A stretch of 64,000 nt of DNA, taken from Riptortus pedestris (Eukaryota; Arthropoda; Insecta; Hemiptera; Alydidae). Below are positions 24,585 to 35,828 of the stretch, one piece after another; position 1 is the stretch's first letter, and every line of letters begins with the position of its first letter. The stretch lies in NCBI GenBank assembly GCA_019009955.1, contig CM032232.1, positions 141,058,501-141,122,500 on the forward strand, read 5' to 3'. The position numbers and the translations under genes are program-made. Below the pieces are notes generated by a model. The model did not search any database, had not been told where the DNA came from, and saw only the letters and a list, made by a program, of their open reading frames with translations.

Positions 24585-24990
24585 TAATATTCTTTAAATG
24601 GTGTTTTATACATTTTTTCTCCGTGTCATATTTGCATTTTTTTTAATTTTCAGTCACCATTAAAACCCCGCTTTTACTCATCGGACGTCAGTCCTATTTG
24701 AAACGTGTTAAGCTTAAATACCAATTTATTCTTTTTTGAACATAATTTTAATATATATTATTTGATGAAAAGAAGGTCTAAGGATAAGGAGGAGGTGGTC
24801 GAGCGGGAACTCGAAAACTGGAAGTATTGCGATTTTTATGAGCCGGATCAAAAAATGTTATAGAAGCAATCATCACAAACAGTTAGTTTCCAAAGATCGT
24901 TTTTCGATCAACTATTTTCTTATATGTAATTTCAACAGAGTTATTTGTTTGTGTGTGCAGCCCACTGTAAACCCCCGCTTACAATCTTCT
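24585..24990 (+). mobile_element. Old HINE subfamily B fragment
   Basis: Diverged match to the B arm: CATATTTGCATTTTTTTTAATTTTCAG, then CCCCGCTTTTACTCAT and CTTAAATACCAATTTATTC. No ends remain. Confidence 0.4.
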
Positions 24991-24997
24991 GATTTTT

Positions 24998-25499
24998 AGC
25001 AGATTTCCCTCAAGGGAAATATATATATTTGTCTGTTAACGCTCTAGCGTTTTTGTTTTATCGTTACCAAACTTCATAATTAAGCGTTTTATGAAAAAAA
25101 AAAAAAAAATCAAGTTCGTTAATGGCTGAAATCGGACCAGTGGGAGGGGGGTTTTGAGAATTCGAAATATATCGGTTATTATGCGTCGGATCGAAAAAGT
25201 GTATAGTATCAATGTTATTGCAAATTACATTTACTATAAATATTTTTCTATACATTTATTCTCTATCTTGAATATTAACCGAGATATTTGCATTTGTATT
25301 GTGTGTGTGGTCGGCAGGAGTCGGCTATGTTCGGGACTATCCGCCAAGAGCTAGTGCGGCCGTTTCCCTAACTATTCATCCCTCGTGAATAGGTCTAGAG
25401 TTAGGTCCTTCCTAGTACTGTTATTATTAGGCAGATTTCTCTATTGTATAACTTCACGTGGGAAATCTGCTTAGTTTACGCAGCCCCTGCGTGACAGAC
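24998..25499 (+). mobile_element. HINE subfamily A, short 5' arm
   Basis: AGCAGATTTCCC start, deletion of most of the 5' arm, short TA run, second arm and 3' hairpin, ending GACAGAC at 25493-25499. Confidence 0.8.
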
Positions 25500-25609
25500 T
25501 TTTATTTAAAGTAACCAAGTCACTCTAGAGTACATTTCAATTTTTGTTCAAAGAAGCTTAGAAAATAATATGTCCAACAAAATTGGTTATGTGATTTTTT
25601 TTAAAAAAT

Positions 25610-25888
25610 TTTTTTGTCTGACTCACATATTTCGGATTTCTTATTTTACCTACTCCTCCTGGCCCGGTTTCAGACATTAGTGAACTTGGTCCTCAGTTTT
25701 TCATAAAACGTTTAAACGTCTTGACGGTAAACAAACAAGCCTCTAGGGGTTTAGTAGACTCTTACATTTGAGCTGACCTTATTTTCATCATTATCTATTT
25801 AGGTACGATCAATGGACTTTTGAACTCATTTTCAAGTGTATCACTTGAGTAGCGGATTTCACTCTATGTAATTCTGCCTAAGGCCTAG
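25610..25888 (-). mobile_element. Old HINE copy, decayed
   Basis: Diverged arms recognisable as GGTTTCAGACATTAGTGAAC, TTTTCATAAAACGTTTAAAC and GATCAATGGACTTTTGAA. The ends are not intact. Confidence 0.4.
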
Positions 25889-26140
25889 ACTGAGTCCGAG
25901 ACAACACAACAATGAGGAAGAGCTATTTGGATGGCTGACCTTAGCCAGTCGGTCTGCAACCTGCCCCAAACATCGATTCCCCGTCGCCGTTATCAACAAC
26001 TCGTCATGATATTTGCCCTGATAACGTTCGACTCATCGACCAAACCTTTTATCGTCTTAGTCAACTGCCTCGGCCTTTTCAACCTAGTACAAATTATATT
26101 ATGCCAAGTCTAGCGCTAAAGGCAAGAAAGAAAAAAAAAA

Positions 26141-26795
26141 GTCCGTCACGCAGGGGCGTAAGTTTTACAATACAGAAATCTGCATACTGGAAACACTACA
26201 CCACTGTGATTAAATACAAATGGTAATAAGAAATCTTTCAGTTAATTAAAATAAATTCCCAACTGAAACGGCTTCTGAATTGTAAGAATAATTTATATTT
26301 TAATAACTCAAATTTTAGTAGTCCAAGAACTAAAGAAGGGGGGGGGGGCGGAAGAACAGAACGTATTTGCGTAAACCTCGCAAAGTAACGAAGGTAAGGT
26401 AAGTTTAGAAACGACAGGTAAGGTTAGAAGAAGCTTCCACCTGAGCCGAGCAGTTAAGGAAACGGCCGACCTAATCCGAACTATACCCTACCACAGACTT
26501 CATAAAAATGCAAATATCTCGGTTAATATTCAAGATAGAGAATTAATGTGTATAACAATATTTATAGTAAATTTAATTTGCAATAAGATTGGTTCTATAC
26601 AATTTTTCCATCCGATTTATGTATAATAACGGAGATATTTTGAATTTTCGAAAATCACCCCTCTAAACCCCCCCCCCCCTCCTTCTAGTTCGATTTCAGC
26701 CATTAACGAACTTGATCTGTCTTTTTACATAAAACGGTTAAATATCGAGTTTGGTAACGATCAAACAAAAATTGCGACCGCTAGAGCGGTAACAG

Positions 26796-26870
<75 letters not shown>

Positions 26871-26935
26871 AAATTTAGTACGGACCTCATTTGCGTCATC
26901 TCCTAGGTGGGATCAATGAAAATTTGTGAAACCCT
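26141..26935 (-). mobile_element. HINE subfamily B variant
   Basis: Starts at a damaged 3' hairpin (GCAGGGGCGTAAG), includes the B arm, C-rich tract and TA array at 26800-26868, and ends within the 5' arm. Confidence 0.7.
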
Positions 26936-27240
26936 CCTATTCCTTGTCCGATTACGCCCATTAACGACTGTGAACATAAGTGTCGCATGAAACGGTTAAA
27001 TATCGTATATTGTGCAGATCTAATAATTGTTTTCGTATTAAGAAAGTAATATCTTAATTGATAACGTACGTATCTCACACACGGTTCAATGATAACAATA
27101 TTTGGTGTAAAATAATAAGGGAAATCTGCTATTATTAAAAATCGACGGGGAACCATACTTGTCGTCAACTAATGGAATTTAGATGACATTTTTCGTGACT
27201 ACTATGTCAATAGCCAATTTTCTTTTAAGGAAATATGCTT
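26936..27240 (-). mobile_element. Old HINE fragment
   Basis: Diverged matches to the arms (GTCCGATTACGCCCATTAACG; GTCAATAGCCAATTTTCTTT). Low similarity. Confidence 0.35.
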
Positions 27241-27466
27241 AAACTATGACACCTTTGGTGACACCAACAGGTGCCTGTCTCTTTGTTCATAAGTGTGAAA
27301 ACACACAATAGTCATCACCAAATGACGTCAAAATGTACAAACAAGGCTATTGCAGTTTAATCAATGCATTTTCCGATTGGATTCATGATAATGCATTTCA
27401 TGCTGACGTAGGTGAAGGGATCAGACCTGTTCATTGTAGCCTCGAGTATTGTTAAATTGCACAATT

Positions 27467-27705
27467 AACAGCTCCGGGCCGAATATCGCCTCATTAAATT
27501 AATACATCTCTTCCGTAAATGTCTAATTAACTCATATGCACATGAGAAAGCACATTTAATTAGGCTTATGAAATACAATTAAATCTTAAGGAAACGAATG
27601 TACATAAGCCAGTTTCAGCCGCATTAAGGTTACATCAAAATCTAAGAAGTAAAAATTGGAGTAGTTTATGGAATTTAGTTAAAAAGCAACGCTTCTAATA
27701 TAAAA
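27467..27705. repeat. Duplicated segment, copy 2
   Basis: Second copy of 23146-23366, again followed directly by a minus-strand HINE. It has a short insertion (CAAAATCTAAGAAG) relative to copy 1. Confidence 0.7.
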
Positions 27706-27960
27706 GTCCCTCACGCAGGGGCTGCGCAAACTAAGCAGATTTCCCACGTGAAGATTTACAATAGAGAAATCTGCCTAATAACAACAGTAGTAGTAAGGAA
27801 TATCTAAGTAGTGACGAACAGTTACGGAAACGGACGCCCTAGCTCTCGGCGGAATGTCCCGAACATAGCCGACTCCTGCCGACCACACACACAATACAAA
27901 TGCAAATATCTCGGTTAATATTCAAGATAAAGAATAAATGTATAGAACAATATTTATAGC
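27706..27960 (-). mobile_element. HINE 3' part, truncated
   Basis: Same 3' half and same internal changes (AACAACAGTAGTAGTAAGGAA) as the copy at 23367. It breaks after AACAATATTTATAG. Confidence 0.7.
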
Positions 27961-28452
27961 CTTCCGTATTCCTTCTCATGTCACATAAGCAATACTCTGT
28001 TATATAATAGACCACTTTATTGGAAGCTTAAATTCCATATATTGTTTTCAAGAGACATTTATTATACGAGATACATGCAAATATGTTTTAAGTTTTTGTA
28101 TTTCTAAAATTTGAGCGATTGAGGTAAAAATTATTCTGATTATATTGAAATTAATAGTAATAGATATACTAAATAGTTTTCCATAAAATTAATATGTTAT
28201 ATTCAGATATATTTCAGTTATTTTTTGATACCCTGTATAGAATATTTCTATCTAACTGTTCAGAGGTTGGCTGACCTGTTTGTTTTCAATGCCGACGCTT
28301 TTTAGGTTATTTAAATTGACTGAAAGATTGCCAATTGCATTTATTCACTTAATATTCACAGCGTTGTTAAATGTTACCAGTATACAGATTTATTTATTGC
28401 AGAAGTTCACGTGGGACTTCTGCGTAGTTTACGCAGTCCCTGTGTGACGGAC
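27961..28452 (+). mobile_element. HINE subfamily B 3' part
   Basis: Starts inside the B arm next to the inverted fragment and ends with hairpin and GACGGAC at 28446-28452. Confidence 0.7.
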
Positions 28453-28581
28453 TTTTTTTCAGTTATCCTAATGCCATATTGAATTAATTATTTTATATTT
28501 TATTAATTATTTCTATTATATATTTCAAAATCCCTTCTTTCTTTATTTATTATTATATTACAATCCGTGTTCAGTGCTTTT

Positions 28582-29150
28582 AGCAGATTTCAGGGAAATC
28601 AGCTATTGAGGTTGTACTCATGACGGAATTTTCTCTTCAAATGTCCATCGATCCTACCTAGATGACGAAAATGAGGTCCGTTCAAAACTGTATATATATA
28701 TATATATTTGTCTGTTACCGCTCTGGCGGTCGCAATTTTTGTTTAATCGTTACCAAACTCGATATTTAGTAGTTTTATGTAAAAAGATAGATCATGTTCC
28801 TTAACGGCTGAAATCCGACCAGTGGGAGGGGGGGGGGGGTTTAGAGGGGAGGATTTTCGAAAATTCGAAATATCTCCGTTACTATACGTCGGATCGAAAA
28901 ATTGTACAAAATCAACCTTATTGCAAATTAAATTTACTATAAATATTGTTATATACATTTATTCTCTATCTTGAATATTAACCGAAATATTTGCATTTTC
29001 ATTAAATCTGGGCGGCTAACGGACGAAGTGACTTTCCCGCCAAAAGCTAGTTCGGCCGTTTCATTAACTAGTCGACTCTCATGAAATTTCACAATAGTAA
29101 AACTTCACGTGGGAAATCTGCTCAGTTTACGCAGCCCCTGCGTGACGGAC
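28582..29150 (+). mobile_element. HINE subfamily A, tandem unit 1
   Basis: AGCAGATTTC start, both arms around a short TA array, 3' hairpin and GACGGAC at 29144-29150. The next unit starts after TTTT. Confidence 0.85.
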
Positions 29151-29154
29151 TTTT

Positions 29155-29726
29155 AGCAGATTTCCTTTAAGGGAAATGACCTATTGAGGTTGTACTCATG
29201 ACGGAATTTTCGAAAGTTTTCTTCAAATGTCCATCGATCCTACCTAGTAGATGACGAAAATGAGGTCCGTTCAAAACTGTATATATATACATTTGTCTGT
29301 TACCGCTCGAGCGGTCGCAATTTTTGTTTGATCGTTACCAAACTCGATATTTAGTCGTTTTATGTAAAAATAAAGATCAAGTTTGTTAGCGGCTGAAATC
29401 GGACCAGAGGGATGGGGGGGGGGTTTAGAGGGGAGTATTTTTGAAAATTCGAAATATCTCCGTTACTCACGCCGGATCGAAAAATTGTACAGAATCAATC
29501 TTATTGCAAATTAAATTTACTATAAATATAAATTGTTCTATACATTTATTCCCTATCTTGAATATTAACCGAGATATTTGCATTTTTATTCTGCGTGTCA
29601 CCAAGTGACTTTCCGCCAAAAGCTCTGGTGGCCGTTTCATTAACTAGTCGACTCTCAAGAAATTTTTCTATTGTAAAACTTCACGAAGGAAATCTGCTTA
29701 GTTTACGCAGCCCCTGCGTGACGGAC
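29155..29726 (+). mobile_element. HINE subfamily A, tandem unit 2
   Basis: Begins four T bases after the previous end, same orientation, intact ends. This is a head-to-tail junction as rolling-circle elements produce. Confidence 0.87.
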
Positions 29727-29780
29727 TTTTTACATAGAGGATATATAGTGAGATGAGGTCACAAGTTTGCTATACCAACA

Positions 29781-29823
29781 CTTGGGAAGTCTGCTTAGTT
29801 TACGCAGCCCCTGCGTGACGCAC
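29781..29823 (+). mobile_element. Solo HINE 3' end
   Basis: Only the subterminal GGGAAGTCTGCT and the terminal hairpin remain, about 55 bp after the previous copy. Confidence 0.65.
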
Positions 29824-30407
29824 TTTTATTTATACCTTTAAAATTTTAAAAATTAAATTCAGTTATTTTTGTATTAATAATGTATTCCATATAAATTAAT
29901 GCATTTGATGTACTAAGATGTACACGAGATGTAGCAAATAATCTCCCTTTGAAATCACCCTTCAAAGAGGAAGTAAATAGACTTATTCTTATTATTAGGA
30001 GTATAATAGAGAGAGAGAGGAGGGGGAGACGGAGGTAGGGGTGGTGGGGGTAGGGCATTGCACTCCCTCCCCTCCTTCCCCACCCCCAGCCCCTGCCCCC
30101 ATGATATACTGCAGGGCTCCAGCTGCATATAACCATATATATAATAAACTATAGGTTTGTCTATCTAGTAGTCATATTGTTTCATACGTTATAGTACAAT
30201 TTACGCCATATTGAAATTAAAGCCGTTTATCCCCGTTAAATGCCGCCCTTATTGAATATGTCATATAGGCTATGTTTATGTACTTTAAGGGGTGACAGCT
30301 GTTCAGCTTGCAGCCCTGACTCGATATTTCAAAACAGTCACCCAAGTTGACCACAAAATGAAGTCTGATCAAATATATATGTATGTATATATATATATAT
30401 ATATATA
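29824..30407. other. Purine/pyrimidine-rich spacer
   Basis: AT-rich with a GA/G-rich to C-rich block at 30008-30105. A 96-codon minus frame (29846-30136) crosses it but shows no family resemblance, so it is not called. Confidence 0.4.
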
Positions 30408-30661
30408 TTCTTATTACTTCGCTCGGGAATTCATTTGAGGCGTGCCCTTACTTTCTACAATATTTGAACATTTCCCGATGTATACCCGTCGTTGCTGTGG
30501 ATTTGTTAATAATAAAATTATTTGTTATGTGTGGCTTCTCTGTCCTCAATATTTTAACAGATTTCCCTTACTTTGGTTGTACTCATGTCGGAATTTTCGT
30601 CATTTTTCTTCAAATGTCCATCAATCCTACCTAGTAGATGACGAAAATGAGGCCCGTTCAA

Positions 30662-30709
<48 letters not shown>

Positions 30710-31675
30710 CTGTTACCGCTCTAGCGGTCGCAATTTTCGTTTTATCGTTACCGAACTCAATATTTAGTCGTTTCATGTAAAAAGAAAGATCAAGTTCCGG
30801 ACCGATGGGAGGGGGGGGGGGTTAGAGGGGAGGATTTTCGAAAATTCGAAATATTTTCGTTACTATACGTCGGATCGAAAAATTGTATAGAATCAATCTT
30901 ATTGCAAATTAAATTTACTATAAATATTGTTTTATACATTTATTCTCTATCTTGAATATTAACCGAGATATTTGCATTTTTATTAAATCTGGGCGAATAA
31001 CGGATGAGTGACTTTCCCGCCAAAAGCTAAGTCGGCCGTTTCCTTAACTGTTCGGCTCTCGTAAAATGTCTCTCTCGTAAAACTTCACGTGGGAAATCTG
31101 CTTAGTTTACGCAACCCCTGCGTGACGGACTTTTATTTATATTTCTCGTCTCATGTGCATGTAGTTTTTTATATAATTCATAATCATAGAAAGTGTTCTG
31201 ACCTTCAAACCTGTTTGAATAAAAGTTCCTTTCCTGAATAAAGACCAACGTTGACCTGGTAGTTCATATCGGAAAGAATTGGTGAGCATATCCGTAATTC
31301 TACGCAAATTACTTGCTTCATACGTTGTTATACGAAAAAATGTGTAAAACCAATGTTACTCTAAATAACAAAGTAAACAACTTTCGTCATGTGCACGTTT
31401 GCCGAAAAATAAAAATAAAAAATGAAATTTTGCGAATTTTTATTTCAGGCCTCTCTTGTAACTATTAATATAGCCTATAGTCTAAGTTGGGTTAGTAGTA
31501 ATATACATAGCAAGTTTCATAAAATTCGGTTCAGCCGTTCATGCGTGAAAATAGTAACAAACATACACGAAAGAAACAACATGCAGTTATGGTGCATATG
31601 ACATGTGAAATGAAAAAGTATTGTGAAATTTCGGGGAAAAAAACAATGTACAAACAGAGGTTACAATTTTATATA
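30408..31675 (-). mobile_element. Helitron containing a nested HINE
   Basis: Left remnant 30408-30555 matches the 3' region of the copy at 3204. It resumes at 31131 with ATTTATATTTCTCGTC and ends at TTACAATTTTATATA near 31675. The 3' hairpin is decayed. The 299-bp units are reduced to less than one. Confidence 0.75.
30556..31130 (+). mobile_element. HINE subfamily A inside a Helitron
   Basis: Start AACAGATTTCCC, TA array 30665-30704, end GACGGAC at 31124-31130. The uninterrupted paralogous site at about 3389-3406 reads CAATATTTTTATATTTC, so the insertion lies within a T run and shows no obvious long target duplication. Confidence 0.85.
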
Positions 31676-32339
31676 TATATAGTTCCCTTTTTAATTAAAA
31701 ACAAATATGGTTCTTTTGTTAGTGTAACCTGCTCTGTTGAACTAGTTAAATAATTTATAAAAAAAGGCAACCACTCTGAAAAAACAGGATCTCGTTTTTA
31801 GCGAAATTAAATTTGTGGCTGCTTTGTAAAATAATCCAACTGTTTCATTCATTTTTCGCGTTGCCGTTTTCATTCATTTCCTCAAAAAATTTCCAAGAGT
31901 GAAGCAAGGCATTACTTCCTCTTAAAAGACTTTTCCGTTTTTTTCTATTTTCGTCTGTTTTACTCCGGACAACGTGGGCGTTCCAAGGAAAGATTTCATC
32001 TGTGTGGAAATTTCTTGGGCTGTTCCCTTCTTGAATAGGTTTACCTGTGCATTCCTTGACAGGTGTTCCACCAGCCCAGGGTTGCTATACCTGTCCCATT
32101 TCCTTACAAACTCCCTTCCCTGTTTAGAAGGGCTCTCCTACAGGTTTTCCCAAATCCAGCTGATCTGTCTTTTCAAGACATTCATTCTTCCTGGGTGACA
32201 GATCTTAAAGGCGACTAGCAACTGGAAGGGTGTCCTATGAACTTCTAAGGACTTTCTTCAATGGCATTTGTCCAGCGAGGAATGCTAATGATTCCTGTCT
32301 GGGAATATTAGTGTTTCCTAATGTTCATTGATGTATTTA
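31676..32339. other. No recognised feature
   Basis: About 660 bp with no repeat ends or homologous frame seen. Confidence 0.4.
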
Positions 32340-32940
32340 CTAGTTAAGGTAAATAAGCGATGCCCGGGAATTTATTGTTGACTGAATAATGATGTTATTT
32401 TCATAGCAAGACTTCAATGTGTACAATTAGCCTTCCCGTGAGGGCGTATTTTTTTACCAGGTAGGGCCAGATAACTGTAAGGGACTTGTGGAATATAAAT
32501 TTTAGTTTTGAAGAATAAATGGAAATGAGTTTGTAATCAATCCCTCTCCACTGTTAGCGCAACATGAATGATCCAATGATAATCATGGATGGGAAGTGTA
32601 TATAATAAATGTTACTCTCAATAATAAAATAAACGCTTACTGTATAGTAGTGTGTATGTTTGCCAAAAAGCTAATAGGAAACGAAATATCGCGATATTTT
32701 CATTTCATTCTTCCCTTATAACCCGCACTCCTGTTCGTTTCTGAGAAATTTAGTATAGCCTAAAATTTAATCTGGGTTAATAGCAACACAGAGTTTCATC
32801 AAATTCGCTTCTGTAGTTTAGGCGTGAAAAAGTAACAAACAGACATCAACGCCAGATATTGTTTATATCATTTCAATGGCATGTGGAACGAAAAGTATCA
32901 TCATATTTCGAGAAAAAATTAAGAAGAATTATAAGAAGAG
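32340..32940 (-). mobile_element. Old Helitron, second subfamily
   Basis: CTAG at 32340-32343 with a decayed hairpin (GATGCCCGGG). It shares interior sequence with 6896-7300, then one diverged 299-type unit (CCTTATAACCCGCACTCCTG) and the 5' end motif near 32900. It is more diverged than the other copies. Confidence 0.65.
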
Positions 32941-32984
32941 CATACATTGTGTTAAATATTCAGTTTGTAATGATGTTATAATAG

Positions 32985-33200
32985 TTATTTATTATACAAG
33001 TGACGAAAGTAGATCATTTTACACGAAAAAATGACTGTCATTTGTGACTCTTGCCATTAAACGACTAAGACTATAAGAAAAGATAAATAAATCACTTAAT
33101 ATTTAAGTTACTAACAAATATATAGAACAACAATATTCATGAATGGTTCTAGGACATTTTTCCATCCGACACATAACTGCCTTTTTTTTTCAATCGAATT
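32985..33200. repeat. Unclassified repeat, copy 1
   Basis: TTGCCATTAAACGACTAAGA through CCATCCGACACATAACTGCC matches 51320-51505. The left part also repeats the arm of the MITE at 33301. Confidence 0.5.
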
Positions 33201-33300
33201 CCCCCTTTTCGTTGATTCATTTAACAGGCGAATAAGACCATTCGTATGATTTAGTATGCTATGGATAGAATAAATATTTTTGATCTAGAAAATATAGTTA

Positions 33301-33432
33301 TTTATTATACAAGTGACGAAAGTAGATCATTTTACAACTCGAGTGAAACGTTTACCCACACGAGCGAAGGGAGTCTGGTAATTTCACGAGAGTTGTAAAT
33401 TCTATTGTACTTTCGTCACGAGTGCAATAAGA
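33301..33432. mobile_element. Foldback MITE
   Basis: Inverted ends: left TACAAGTGACGAAAGTAGAT, right with ATTGTACTTTCGTCACGAGT. ACAACTC and GAGAGTTGT lie inside. Length about 130 bp, non-coding. The superfamily cannot be assigned and a target duplication is not clear. Confidence 0.6.
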
Positions 33433-33984
33433 AATTTTTTCTGTAATCGTGTAATACATGATCAGATCTAACCAGAATATGAACAAAATTAGGATGTTGT
33501 GAAGATTATGGTATGTTGTTGGTAGGTTATGAGCATGGTTGTGAAAGGTTATAAGCATAGTTATAAAACAACTAGTGATGATTGTGAAGTAGTGCAGTTA
33601 TAAACAAGTGCAGGTTATAAACAAGGAAGGTAATTATTATTATATTTAAATTTTAAAATATATTGATTATTTCCACCAATAATTCATTCACATTTCAATT
33701 TATTTTGTTAAAATAAATTCTTACAATGTTAAGAAACATTTAAAAGCATTTAATTTCCAACTTCAAATTATTTTTTAATTTATACTTATTACTAATTAAG
33801 AAGGCAATTCACTTTCTTCACTCTATTGCAAAATGTTTCACTTTCTTCACTCATTTCAGTTTAGTAATGTTACCATTATTCAACGATTACAGAAAAAATG
33901 TATTTATTTTCATTAAATATTTAAAAAAAATATCTAATAGGATACATCAAATATTTTCTTTAATCAATTTACTAATATTGTCAA
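33433..33984. other. AT-rich spacer
   Basis: Very AT-rich with local imperfect repeats (AAATGTTTCACTTTCTTCACT). No feature supported. Confidence 0.4.
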
Positions 33985-34700
33985 CTAACGGACAGGAAAC
34001 AAGGCGTATTTATTTACACAGGCCAAGGAGTAGGGGCAGCTGCAATTGTTGGCTCAGCTAACTTTCAAATAAAGCTGCCAGATGAGACTAGCATATATAC
34101 AGCTGAGCTGGAAGCACTGAAACTTGCGATAGACAATATAGCTGAAACTACGGACACGGACATCATAATTTGCACTGACTCTCTTAGCTCATTACATTCA
34201 CTAAAAAACATATATAGTTCACATCCACTCATCTCAAAATCCAGGCATTAACCAAAAAAAACTATGTACTGGTTACCCGGACATATTAGGCATAGTACAC
34301 AAGTAGTTCTCAATTCGTGGCATAAATCTTGGTTTGCCATTACTGACATCGAACCTCAAGAACATAAACATATACTTCGAGAATGTCCTTCCTCAAAAAG
34401 GATATTTAGAAGAGAAGTCATTAAAGAGGTTAAGAATTGTCCATTCACGACTGACACACACATACTGACTTACTGAAGAAGCCGAACCCTGCAACTGTAG
34501 ACTTACTATAAAACATATACTAACTGACTGCTATCTAAGGACTCACATAGACCTACCATACACATTGACTGAATTACTACTTGGCCGTAGCCATTATATA
34601 GACCTCGTATTTCGCTACATAAAACACAACCATATTTTCGAAAAATTTTATTGTAGTACAATACTGAAAATATATGGAGAAATAAGCATTATCGCCCCCG
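33985..34700 (+). pseudogene. LINE 3' remnant with RNase H (I/Jockey group)
   Basis: Plus-strand pieces in shifting frames: AAIVGSANFQIKLPDETSIYTAELEALKLAID and CTDSLSSLHS resemble the RNase H domain with conserved Glu and Asp. YWLPGHIRH follows, matching the usual WIPGH block. At about 34480-34530 EPCNCRLTIKHILTDC is the C-terminal Cys/His motif. Frameshifts and deletions between blocks show it is dead. Confidence 0.7.
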
Positions 34701-34989
34701 TCGCGAAATGAGATTAAAATAAGAATAAATAATATTGTCAATTAATTTTTTTTACTTAACATTAAATAGCATTTATACTTATTATAATACATACTTTATA
34801 AAATTAGCTCAAATTCCATGAATAAATTATACATAACAAGTTAATTGCGCTTAGCGATCTTAATGCAACTCTAAATATATAACACACATTTTTAATTTAT
34901 TGACATGCTATTAGTTTTAGCTTTTTTAAAGAACAACTTTTTTATAAATGTTAAGAAACATTATCCCTTAATGGGGCAACAAGCTCATC
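34701..34989. other. AT-rich spacer
   Basis: No feature recognised. Confidence 0.4.
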
Positions 34990-35360
34990 AATTATTGTTC
35001 AGCCGATTTTTATGAGACATATTTTGTAGTTCTATTTAATAATTGAACGATTTTGATAGTATTCATCTTGTGTATAAAATATCCTTCAGACATGAAGTTA
35101 TTTAATTTATTTGTAAAGAAAGAATACTTTTTAATAGATTTGATACATTCTGGCAGAGCGTTAAAGATTTTTACTCCTGAATTCATTAACATTTAATGGA
35201 AATAAACACATTTCGTAATACATTCACGTACATTACTCATGGGTTTTCTGGAAATATTTATGTTTTATGGTTGGGGGTTTGAAGCATATTCTTTTGTCTT
35301 GTTTTATGATTATGGGCTATAATACAATTTCTGTAAGATATGTTCATGGCTTGTTTTAGA
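34990..35360 (-). pseudogene. LINE C-terminal remnant
   Basis: The minus frame includes HNHKTRQKN, then after a stop SGVKIFNALPECIKSIKKYS and FTNKLNNFMS. This pattern, TRQKN followed by GVKIFNxLP and a K-rich helix, is typical of the extreme C-terminus of many animal LINE ORF2 proteins. Stops interrupt it. The clade is uncertain. Confidence 0.55.
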
Positions 35361-35828
35361 AATAGTATTTTTTGGTAAATATTTATTGATGGATAAGTAA
35401 TTATTTTTGAATACTTAAAGACTTGCTGACGGAAGTTTCTGGAATTTCTGTTACTATTATTAAAAAGTAAACCTTATCGCTCCCTCCTATATATTATAGG
35501 CCCAGTTATCATTTTCCTGGTCCTTGTTTCATATTTCTAGTCGTCGTGGGGAGATGGTTGAGGTGAAGTTGGGATTCCCTGAGAACAGTGAATCATTAAT
35601 GGCTGTCTACTATAACCAGGGAACAAAGAGAGCCAACACTGACCTTGACTGCTCGTTGGGTGCTGTACCTTGACTCCGTTCCTAGTCCAGAACAGACGGC
35701 CTCTGAACAGGGAATCAGTCAGAGCGGCAATACTCTTGATACTATCGGGCAAGAAATAGTAAATCCCTTCATATAACTAAAATTTATAAGTTCGGACTAA
35801 TAATAATAATTATAAAATAAGGAATAAT
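35361..35828. other. Spacer with an unassigned minus frame
   Basis: 35537-35752 minus encodes LPDSIKSIAALTDSLFRGRL and more, open for about 71 codons. I do not recognise it. Its composition differs from the AT-rich surroundings. Confidence 0.35.

Noticed and set aside
29846..30136. 96-codon minus frame as a gene
   Set aside because: Half of it is low-complexity from a purine-rich tract and the remainder has no family resemblance.
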